Assembly (NCBI RefSeq): GCF_963576615.1 | Contig: NC_088708.1 | Coordinates: forward strand, 66,442,672-66,506,671 | DNA from: Watersipora subatra | Lineage: Eukaryota > Bryozoa > Gymnolaemata > Cheilostomatida > Watersiporidae | Direction: 5' to 3' | DNA: 64,000 nt | Shown here: positions 14,701 through 26,700 of the stretch, piece after piece | Layout: every line of letters starts with the position of its first letter | How positions within the stretch are numbered: the first letter of the stretch is position 1 | Program-made: the position numbers and the translations under genes | Notes under the pieces: model-generated | The model's input: only the letters and a program-made list of their open reading frames with translations | What the model was told of the DNA's origin: nothing | Database searches by the model: none

Positions 14701-17700
14701 AAATATTGTCGGCAATGAACGTATCAATGAGCTACGGTATGAAACGGTTATCTGAGAGTGCATTATGTTACGTGATAAGCTCAAGAAACCTGATCTTACT
14801 AAAATGGATAGAGGAGAAACAACTTAGTGTGCAACTTGACATTCTAAACAAAAATCTAAAAATTTCTTTGCTCTTGCTTTGGTCAATGATTTTTAACTAA
14901 TCGATATGATAATAATTCAAATGATGATAGTAATGTAAATGCTGAAAAATCCAAACTCAATGAGAAAAGTGATGTTTATAGCAGACTAGCTCAGATGATG
15001 ATAAAGGAACACGTAAAACAACATGATGAATGGACTGTGGCGATGGTCTCAGCCAAAGGAATGTTTCAAAGCATATCATACATACATTTGTTGTAATACA
15101 TGTGTGAATGGTTGTTTATCAAAAATAACTTGCTAATACAAATCAATTTGGGTTCCAGCTACATATGTTGATAGAATACTGATTTTATTGAACTTTCATC
15201 AAAAAGTTCCGCAGGGTTAATTACAGACTATGGAAATTAAACTCTACTATATATTATCTACATAAACTTGAGATAATTTACTGATCAGATAAAGTATTTG
15301 TAGCTGAAAAAGTTTTCAAAGAAATACTAAAAGCTAGAAGAAATGATTCTCACAACTTGTCTGCCGTTACAAAGAAAACAGCCATACACTGGGCCAACTA
15401 TGATATCACAAATCACTATTGTCACATAAATGACAGGTGAGCAAAACTAAGATGTGAGAATCACCTGCAAAAATATGGGCAGGTACTTCCTTGACACCTC
15501 CTGGTCACATAGTGAGCACAGGCCTAAGGCCTGAATAGCCTGATTTCTCACAGCTGGACATCTCTCGGGGATGGCGGGAACAACGAGTTGGTCCAAGTAA
15601 GATCTCATCGTGTCTGTCATAGTAGATATGTCACTAGCTCTCATTAGCTCAACAAATATGGTGAGACACTTGAGGGTTGTTACATCATCATTCCTAGCCT
15701 GTAGCAATGAAAAACAACAACAGAGAATAAAGTCTGGTTCCAATATAGGCCGCGGACACCAGTGGCAGGATCGCAGGGCTATCAGCGGTGTAATGGGAAC
15801 CGATGCGCTGAGTACCGCTGGCAGTGGCCGGCGGTCCACGCAAGAGTTAAGCGCTGTTCAACTTTCCCAAAATGCTGCAGACAAAACCTTCCCGAAATAC
15901 ACAGCACAGATGAAGGTCAGCACTCGCGAAACAGCATGGCAAGCGGCCATTTTTATGCGATCATTAGCAACGCAGCTTTGTGAACATAAGCCGCCGAACC
16001 TAGCGCAGCAAGTGTATTGGTGCTCGAGATTACCGCTGTGGTCTAGCAGTCGATATGATAACCACGATTTAGCTAGGGGAACATCTTCCTTATGCTCACA
16101 GGCAAAGCCAAAGAAGAACACCATAGATCTAAGGAGACAAAATTGCTGCAACAAGTTTATGACCCCGCTCACAACTTTGCAATTCCTTCACATTTGCTAA
16201 TAAACCAGGTTCGTTTGGGTTAAAACCCCAACTATGGTTATGGTCACTTCAAAATAAAGGTTTTTCAACATTGATGCAAAAATTTAAACAAATATTTGAC
16301 TTTACATCTCAAGAGATTTTCACCGTAACATTTTATTTTCAAAACTATAATTTCTTAAGTAAAAGTAAAGAGAATTATGATAATAAGAAACTGTAAAACA
16401 AAACATACCGTAATACAGAAATATAAGCTAAGTTTGTTGAAACTTCATCTAGTCAACAATACATGACCACCTCTACTTGTGCCCCACTACTATTTCACTA
16501 CACTGACTACTAATACCTGACTACTAGTACCGGACTACTACTCCCTGACTAATAATACCTGACTACTAATACCTGACTACTAATACCGAACTACTAATAC
16601 CTGACTGGCAACCTTGACCGGTTTGGGAGCCATCTGCTCAATCAGCTCCTTCTTGCTGACTTCCAAAAGCTCCATCTTTTCCTTCAGCTCAGCAGCAGCA
16701 ACAAAGGCCTGTTTTTGAACAGCCTCTGTCATCAGCTCAGAGAGTTCATTCAACTTCATTGTTACGCTGGCCACCTGTGAATAAATACCTCATAAGGTAA
16801 GTATTTACCACTGAGCACCCTTCAACTAATAATGTCTTTAACTAAGTTTTTATGAGGATGTAGAGAGAAAGGACACATCCATGGATGAGGATTCACGATA
16901 CCGTGCACGCTATTAAATTCGTACAAATAGATCCAGGAATAAAATGCTGCAAGAGGCTGCCCCGGCTAACACCCAGTAGTACATGTTAGTAATTTTACTA
17001 ACTCCGCTAGAGAAACTAAAATAGTGAGCTGAGCACTTAATAAGCTATTCAGATCTTACAACCCGTTCGTTCCTAAGATATTTGGTTGAATATTTAAAAG
17101 CTACAGCACACTGGAGGAACACTTTGTAAAGTTGATGAATTCACAGACATTGACAATGTGGTGAGTAAGAACGAGTTGGCATGTTTAACACTAATTTCTG
17201 TCACTTCACAGTGATCAGTTCAATGGTTGTCAGCAAATGAGCTATAAAAAATGTTTGAAAGTATTGACAAAAAATAATTTTATTTAAAGTCAGTGTTGTT
17301 CTAAAACCATGACAAAGAATCTTAAAGCAACAAGGGTTTGAAAAATTGGATTATCAAGTTTAATATTAAAAAAATAAATTAAAATTAGTATAAGTTGTGG
17401 GTTATCCCACCATTTATGTTCAAAAGTAATACTACAGCTAAATATAGATAAATAAGCTAAAGTAAAATTTAAAACTACAAAAGAACTCTACACTAATAAT
17501 AATAAATGCAATAATTGATCAAAGTTTAAACTTAATTGCAAAGTGAAATTTTTAATTTCTTTCCTACAAATTTCCCTTCAAATGTCTATGTTGTTATATT
17601 AACATTAAATATGATTTGAAATTATAATAATAAACTGCAATGTATAAATGCTAAAAATAAAATATTTCACATACATTTTTCTACATAAGGTAATCTTTGC

Positions 17701-20700
17701 AATGCGATCATTGCAAGGCTGATGCTAGCAGTTTGTAACGATGCTTTTGTTACCTCATTGAGCTTCTGCCTATGTTCATAAGCTCAAAAGCGTAGTAAGC
17801 GTAAAAGGGCCTCGCCAATGTAAAGAAACTAGCGGTAGATCACAGACATATAGATGACAAGAAACTCTAACTGTGCAAATGAATGAACAAAGATTGCATT
17901 AACTTAGAACCACCTCAACGCAGTAACAACCTTTAGCTTGAGTTGGTGGAGAGTGTCGGGATCAACTGGCTGCTCCTCTACTATATTGGGCACCTGGATA
18001 TCTGCAATAATGTTAGCCACCTCGCCCATCCTTGCCTGCCAGCTTTTCAGAATCATCTCGAGACAGGTGATGAGCTGAGGAACAAGTGAGAGGCTGATCT
18101 GATCTGAGCTAAGCAGCTTCCTGCACAGTTCGAGCACATTAGTCCTGCGGAAGTATGAATTACAAGAATGACCTTTCAAGTCTACACTTTTATCATTAAG
18201 ACCGTTGAAGCATTTCTAGTTCACAGTCTAATAAAATAAAACTGACTACTACTTATGAGGCCAACTAAATAGCATCATAAATCCTCATCAGCGCGAAACT
18301 TGTAGATCCAGAAATGTCAAAAAAAATTTTTTTTCAACCAAGTCTTAAATCGTGAAGATTGTATTTAAAGTTCTTTGGAGCTATCCTTTGTGATTCTTCG
18401 GAAGCGTGGCATATGCGAGCTTGCAGACTTAGCAACATAAAACTTCAGCATGAGAAAATAAAGATTCCAAAAAGGCTATATATTATTACCACAATCTCTT
18501 TCATACAGCTGAGTGATATTTGTGAACATCAAAACTCTATATTTGCAATAGCAGGAATCTTAACACAAAAATTGCAGATATGCGATACCGACTGACCAAC
18601 TGCGAATGAATGCAACGCAAAAATATAAAAACATTGAAACATAATTATAAAGCAGCGAGGGGAGATGACAAATGTAAGCAAAAATAAACTTCATGTATGC
18701 ACAGCCTACACTTATTTTTAAAACATACATTTTATATATGAAAATCGCGAGATGTGGAATGAAAATGAGAGGCAGCGTTATAATTCTAAAAGCCGAATTG
18801 CTATTACAAATGACAGCTAATGAAGGTGTCTGCGCATACCATAAATATATTGTATAATGCTGGTTGCACAGCATTAAAAGAAAGCCGCAGTAGCATTCGC
18901 AAAAATGAGTGCGAGTAGACAGAAATTTGAATTGTGCAATACCTGTCAAACAGGCGTGTATATGTGTATATGCCAACATATATGTTGCTCTCTGCGCAAT
19001 GTTTTATAAATCCTTGCTAACATTTGTTAAATATTTTTTATTTTGTAATAAAATTCTTAACAAAATTTTGTAACAAAACTAACTCAAGTTGTCTTTAGAA
19101 ACTTACAACATCTCTATCACATCTGCCATAACTAATCTATGTATATCAAATCAAGTGTTTGTGGTATGTCCTGTTAAAAGCAATTGATTATATATCCACG
19201 CTTGCAGTCCGATGCGGCATGAGAGATCATGTGTAACGATTACATGCACACTTATTTCAAGCCATGAATAGATAGCTGCATGGCTTAGTGAGAGAGTCCT
19301 TGACTCGACATCTGTGCATCTGAATTTACATGTTTGCCTTCTGTGAGATGCAATCTTTTTACCCACTGCTCTTAGCTGGCTTCTGATAGAAACGGCTCTT
19401 AGAGTAAAGAATAGAATATTAGCTAAGTTACAAGCTCAAGTTAATAGGGTAAAGAAACATAGCCAATGACAAATACATTACCTGCCACTGTTTATAAGCT
19501 GTTTTATATCTTGTATGAATGTGTAGCATAAGAAGCAAGAAATGTTTTTTACCAATCTGTTTTATCTGTCTCAAGCTTTGAATTTGCGATATTTGCATTA
19601 TGAATTGGCCAGACAATTACAAAAATAAACAAACACCTTCATTTGAAAGTTAGAATGGTAAATGTTGTATATATTAGTTAAAAATAATATTTCTGTGCAA
19701 AAACTTTTTTATCACCCGTGCATTCACCTAGTATATCCACATGTACTAGGTGAATGCCCGGCATCGCATGGGTATTAAAAACAACTTATTAACAGTGGCA
19801 GGTAATATAGTTGCCTGCCACTTGCCATTAGCCTGGCACATTGCCAATGACTAATTTGAATAAACTATTATCTGTAATGCTAAACTTACAAATAAGAGCC
19901 ACGAGGGCAAGCGTTACTGACGTTATGTAACGCAGAGTGCTATGAGTTTTTTAACCGCAATAACGACTCGTATCGCCTCTAGAATATATTGCCTCTAGTG
20001 TAGCTTAATTAGTTAGGTTATCATCTGGTAAACGGGAGGTTTAATAGTTATAGCTGGACAGACCGAATGACGGACCTTGAGATTGATACAGGATATATAA
20101 ATCTCAAAGTTTGTCGTTCACTGTCTGTCCAAAATTCAAAAAATAGTCAATGGTAAAAAAATTAGCTTTAAAAATATTAAAAAGAATAACAAACGCAAAA
20201 GATACAGGGTTGGCAGAGTATTCCCCATGGCCGTTATTACTGCCGGTTTATACTGTCCCAGGAAAAACTCATTTTTGTCCACTAGTGGGAAAAAGCAGGA
20301 AAAACTAAAAACCCTCTTTTTGACAAGTTGATTAATGCTTAAGCAAGGAATAACAACACACTTATACTATTAGTTGTCATAGAGCTTATTTCTGACTCTT
20401 TCACATTGCACAGGCTAAGCGAGCACATAACCTTTATGATTGGTTTATTTACTAAATATTGAATGAAAAGACCAGATTACAAGATAATATTTGTTTATTT
20501 ACATATATTAAATATTAATATTGAATAAAAAGCAAAATTGATACATATGAAATATGTCAGTAAGCATAATACAATTAGAAAATAATTGAAAAATGAAAAC
20601 ACATGAAGATAATGCTAAGTAGTCGAGACCCGTGAACTGAACAAACGGATTAGAGTATTGAGAATTGATTGTCTAAGAAAAGTAAATCCTCATCTTCGAC

Positions 20701-23700
20701 CGAATCATACTCTACAAAATTGTTTTTGAGGTTTTGGTAGCAAGCTACCAGTTTGGACGCATTCTCCACTCCCAAGTCTGTTGCGCAGCTTGGTCTGCAC
20801 TAAGGAAAACGCGCTAAACACTCTCTCTATAACATCTGAAGATGCGGGCAATATAGAAAACTGTTTTCCCAACTCACCTAACATACGCACAGATTCGTTT
20901 TTAGACTTTCGAATCATGCTATTTACCATACAAGTGGAGACAAGCTCTTGCGCATATTTTCATCAAATAATGTTTCTATGAATGGGGCTGCAGAGTTCTG
21001 GTATTCTCGCTTTCAGATAATTTTCTGTCTCACCTTCTTGGCTTTGGCTTCCTCCTTGGCTTTGGCTTTTTCCTTGGCTTTGTCTAACAGGTTCGCTAAG
21101 AAGTGAGTTGGCATGACAGCATCAGCAAAATGTGATTGCACCGATTATTTCATTATACGTGTCATGTGGTCTGAGCTGTTAGTTTTTTTAGAATGTTGAG
21201 CCACAATTGATATGATTCCGCTATATTGCAGTTGTCAGATTGGCACCTGTCCAAAGCGAAATTAATTCGCTCTAGAAGGGCAACCATATCTATGGCTTGC
21301 TGATACAGATTTTGATTGTTTCCCAAGTCGGTTATTCTCTTTTCCACATTATTATCTTTATTGCACAATGTCGACACTAACAGCTGGTTACGAATGTACG
21401 TTTTGAGGCATGTGATTTGACTATTCCCTTGGATTTTACACGGCAGCTGCGGTTTTATAACGCCTACTTGCTAACTCAACAAAGCAAGTGATGAATGATT
21501 TCTAAGGTACTTTTGGATTTTGATGACGTTAGCCATGATTGCTGAAACTGTGAGGTCTTGACCAAGCAGATTTAAATAGTCCCGCGACCAAACGAGCGGG
21601 AGCGAGGTTTGCGTTTTTATGATAAATGCATGTGCACACAACTTACAAAATTTATTCACCAACAACGTCACAAACCCTTGTTTTGAAGTCTCATCAACAA
21701 ATTTAACCATCGTTTTGTAGAGTCGTTAAAGTATAATAACGATACAAAACACATATAAGCCTATTTAAATATGTTACCAAGTCTTTGTAAACCGTCGACA
21801 TTATCTTAAAACTTACCCGTCTGATCGGATTATACATAAATAGACATATTTATTTGGCCGAAAATCATTATTAAAACTTGCTAAGCCTCACTTTTATCAA
21901 AGTTAAGACCGGAAATTGAAACGCCGAGCGACAGAGAATAGAACGATTAAGTCGTGCGCATTTCACGAAAAAATAACGTGCACATTTCACCAGTCTATAG
22001 CATTGTCGAATTATCGAAGGTTTCTGTAATTAATGTAGGAGTACTGAAATCGTTTCATTTTTGCCAATTTCAAAGTAACTGACATTTTAGACACATTTGA
22101 GTACTTTGGTATTCTAACTGATGTCCAACGCAGTGTAAGTAAAGGAAATGACGATGATATTTTTTTCTAACGATTTTTCTTGGATTTATGGATTGGATAT
22201 TCTTCTTGATACTTGTTGATATTGTTAGCTAGGACGTTTTGAAATGTAAACAAAATTGTGCATTGGTTTTCTATTATTACTGTATTGCTATTACTAAGTT
22301 TGGACATTCTTTTTGATACTTCTTGATATTGTTAGCTATGACGTTTTTAAATGTAAACAAAATTGGGCATTGGTTTTCTATTATTACTGTATTACTATAT
22401 TAATAATATTGGTTATTCTAATAATATCAGTGCATTTGCTTCATATATTGCATTTCTCCTATTGCAGAGGGAGAGATATAAACATGATCTTTTCCTTTCA
22501 TTATTGATGTTTGTCATGACCAAACTTTTTTAAATAGATTTTTACAAAATCTATATAAATATCACTTCTTGATATTGTTAGCTATGACATTTTGAAATGT
22601 AAAAAAAATTGTGCATTGGTTTTATATTATTACTATATTAATAATATTGGTTATTCTAATAATATCAGTGTATTTTACTTCTAATATTGGCCAATATTGC
22701 ATTTCTCCTATTGCAGGGGAGAGATATAAACATATAATCTTTTCCTTTTGTTATTGCGGTTTGTTGTATATAATAACGCCCAGTACATTACAGCTACCAT
22801 TGCAGTTATTCTATTGCACTGCAGTGCCATTTGACTGCTAATATTGCATTTCTCAACCATCAGTACCCTCTCTTTTTTAAAATATCACTCTGGTCGTGGG
22901 CTGTATGACAGTAGAATTTCTAGTGGCTAGAAAAGCCATACATAATGATACCATTGTCCTTTTCACTTTTCACAAGTTTTTCCTTATCACTTTCATTTTG
23001 CTTTCATTGTCGGTAGCCACTGATACCACTTTGACAGAGTAATTCGATTCCAGGTTGGCAATGGTGTCATTTGCAAGTTGAGTGCACGTATTCTGCAGTT
23101 TTAATGTTACTACCGGTGTCTACGCTTAAAATAAAATGAGACTTCTCCCCATCATGAATGGCAGTAGCAATGACTGGAAAGTTGTGAATATTGCTCCACC
23201 CGTCTTGAAGAAGGGTCACCTCTTTTCCTGACAAACGGCTTTAAATATTATTGTCCACTTCCCTGTGTACAGTGTCGAGCAGCGACCCTGCCAAAGCTTC
23301 ATTAGATGGCGCCACGTATCCAGGCTGGAGGGTCTCGATCATGGTTTTCCACAAAGGATTTTCTGCTAAAGAAAATCGCAAATTGCACCCATAGAAGACA
23401 CCTTTGTAATGAGCTTGCCCAATTCAGTCGCTTTTCCTTCATTGGTTTTTACAACATTAGCATCGATTGATGTTTGCCGCATCTGTTTATTTCTCCCAAC
23501 GCAAATAATATCCTCCTGCTCATCAGTAGAAGTAGATGCCTAAATAATAAATAAAATAATTGAATTAGTGCAATCAAAAAACAATTATTAGCTGTATTAC
23601 TGGACTATTATTAGATGAAAATGAGAACAAGTTTACAATGCAAAGTGCATTGTTGGGAATTAATGGAGCTTTAATGTACAATCGTTGTTAGTGAAACGAA

Positions 23701-26700
23701 TTAACCTAAGCGAAATAATTGAGACAACAAAAACTGGCCATTAACGATTGCATTAGAATATTCAAAAATAATTCTTGTAAAAAATATTAATTTTCTAAAA
23801 TCCTACACACGGCACAGTTCGCATTAAAAACCTTGTAAAAACCGGTTGGACTCACAAATTATAGCTCAGATAAGAAAATTATGAGATCAGATAAGCATTT
23901 CATTACTAACCACCATAACAGGTTTATACATGTATAAATGACACTGTTAAACTTTTCCTTTCAACTAAAATTAATCAAACAAAACATATTAGAAAAAACT
24001 TACCTTTGCGTTTCTGTTGGAAGGTTTAATTGCAGCAGTGGAGCTTGCTTCATGTCCAGTCTTATGCTTTTTAATATGGCTCCGTGGTCTATCTGCCTTG
24101 GCACTAGCCTTGTCACCACATACCTTACACTTGCCTCCACAGGCTTTGCTATTCTCGTAAAGATTTTCAAAATCGCACCATATAGGATCTACAGGACGCC
24201 CTCCTGACATGCTGACTGGTAAATTTTTAGTAGCTAATGACACAAGAAGTTTAGCTTATACGATGATAAATCAATTACATCGATCTTATATTAACATGCA
24301 TACGCACTGCACTCCACGACCCAGACTCTCGTCTACATGCACTTTCATAGAGATTTACTAACTTATTGTTAAATAACTTGGCATCACTTATCTCAACTCT
24401 ACTCACTTGACTGTCTGAATGTTTTATCATTTTCAATCAAAGGATTATAAGTTTACCACTCCGATGTCCGAGAAAGTTGAAGTAAGTGAAATAACCACTG
24501 CGTCGTCCAAAGATTTCTGAGTAGAGGAATTTGATAAATACTTGTTCTCTTCAATTTCAAAGAGCCAATACATGTCAAAACAGTTCTATAATTGGACTGT
24601 AAACGGCTCATCGTTATTTAACGTTGGTCCATATCTTGGGAGTTGATTTTTTCCAATTTTTTCCACTTTTAAACACTATTTTATTTCCATTGCGATTGAG
24701 TAATATAAATATGGAGCCGCACAACTAATTGTATATCAAATTTATCATTGTTTAGCAAAATATTGGGATAAAAAATTTTGGCGTTATAATATTCCCCAGT
24801 ATTTCCTATTTTGCTGGGTTGTAAACAGATTTTCCCGCTGCCCTGGGAAAAACAGTTTTTCCCGGGAAAAATGCCATCCTTGAAAAGGTAATATTAATCA
24901 ATAATAACAAGTGCTCAATTGGCGTGTGCAATGGCGAAAAGGATATCCAGTATTCTTTCATGATATGAAGTTTAAAAGCTACAGTTGTTTGAAAGTTTGA
25001 AAACCATTACAGTTGTTTTATTCTTTCTCTTAATTCCTATGAGCGGCACAAAAAAACATTTTTCTCATAATATGAAGTTTAGAAGTTAGAATGGTAAATG
25101 TTGGTATATGTTGAATAAAAATAAATTTTCTGTCCAAAGACTTTTTTATTACCTGGGCAACACCGGACATTCAGTAGTATATATATACATTAACTAGACG
25201 GTATGACTAAAAATCTAAATCGGACTAGATATGAACTCTGAACCTACAGTTCTGCAGCGAGGTGTGCTAAACCACTAGACTACACTAGTTCACGTGGTCA
25301 GGGTGATAACTATTTGTAAAAATACTTTTGCGCCTGCTAATCTTGAATGGCTTTATGCTTCATCTAGTACACTCTAGGTCGCACACCAGTAGATAATGAA
25401 TGCATGAAAGATCATGATGCAATTTTTTCCCTAACGCTAGCCTAAGTTAAAATAACTTATTATAGTTACTATACTATATTATTATACGACTCTTATTATA
25501 GTTACTCAAATTCATTGGGTAAAGAAATTTAGCAAATTAAAAATAAATTTTCTACATAAAAACTTTCTTATTACCTATCCAACGCCGGCATTCCAATTGT
25601 TTGCCCTAAAATATGAGCCCTGTCCATCCATCTGAAGCCAGTTTGTGCTCATAAGTCTGCTTATAATCGTTAATTAATAAATATTTAATATAATAAGAGC
25701 TGTGCTTATAATGGTACTTAGAAGCGTTACGCCTAATATTCTCTCACGCAATCATGATCTTCAAGGGTATTAGTAGTAACCTATAGTATTTTCACAAGCA
25801 CTGCATAAGTATGTCCACAATTATTCCATAGTATGGAAAGGACAGCGTAGTGTAGTGGTTAGCTGACTTGTCTGCAGAACCGGGGGTTCCGAGTGCAAAG
25901 TGGATTTATATATAAATCATATACATTATATTAGCCGCTTACAAGATTAAATACATATATGTATTCCATGTCTATTGCCTGCTTATGGGATCAGACACAT
26001 CTGTGTATTCCATATATATTACTTGTTTACAGGATCAGACACATCTATGTATTCCATATCTATTACCTGCTTATGGGATCAGACACATCTATGTACTTCA
26101 TACAGATGATAAGTTGCTCAAGGATATAATCTATGGATGCTTTCTCTATTTCGCTGATCTCTGCATTTTCTAGGCGCTCAAACACACTGAAACAACGTGA
26201 AAAAAACAATTTTAATAAAAAAACAACAAGTGAAATATTAGAAATGGTAGGAAGAGTCATATATAAGAAGAAAAAAATAAAACATGGAGGCGAAAGATAT
26301 AGAAAACTGACAAAGAGATGGCTAGATGAGGAGAACGAGAGCAAGTTGAGTTAAGAGGAATACTTGACAGAAGAGAGAGCTTGAGTATAGTATTAATACT
26401 ATGCCTATTATGATTATGAGAGAGATAACTACTAGAGAAATCCCTGGTAGAGGAGAGAGATACTTGGGAGAGGAGAGAGATACTTGGGAGAGGAGAGATT
26501 TACTTGGAAGAGGAGAGAGATACTTACTAGAGAAATCCCTGGTAGAGGAGAGAGATACTTGGGAGAGGAGAGAGATACTTGGGAGAGGAGAGATTTACTT
26601 GGAAGAGGAGAGAGATACTTGGGAGAGGAGAGAGATACTTGGGAGAGGAGAGAGATACTTGGGAGAGGAGAGAGATACTTGGGAGAGGAGAGAGATACTT

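Larger units (their letters stand above)
20205..24882 (-). mobile_element. hAT transposon, near-complete but decayed
   Basis: Ends CAGGGTTGGCAGAGTATTCC and, inverted, CAAGGATGGCATTTTTCCC are flanked by 8-bp duplications AAAAGATA (20197-20204) and AAAAGGTA (24883-24890), 7 of 8 identical. On the minus strand, in order, come a BED-type zinc finger (WCDFENLY, then CKVCGDKASAKADRPRSHIKKH split over 24180-24030), a transposase core (LWKTMIETLQPGYVAPSNEA, then LLQDGWSNIHNFPVIATAIH, 23400-23110), and the C-terminal dimerisation motif (VIERVFSAFSLVQTKLRNRL, about 20840-20780). Stops and frameshifts break it. It shares NCAPG's strand. About 4.7 kb. Confidence 0.88.
18145..26066 (-). other. NCAPG intron 7
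   Basis: 7.9 kb. From 18145 to 19640 I see nothing beyond AT-rich sequence. Then come opposed Helitron fragments (19640-20110), the hAT element (20205-24882), another degenerate Helitron end (24960-25180), SINE heads near 25220 and 25850, and the 44-bp triplication at the donor. Confidence 0.7.

Noticed and set aside
15610..16200. 196-codon plus-strand frame over NCAPG exon 10
   Set aside because: It is antisense to a well-supported exon and then runs through a GC-richer intron block; no family resemblance.
18560..18979. 139-codon minus-strand frame rich in hydrophobic residues
   Set aside because: AT-rich intron sequence; Phe/Ile/Tyr/Leu runs reflect base composition. It has no splice partner in the CAP-G alignment.
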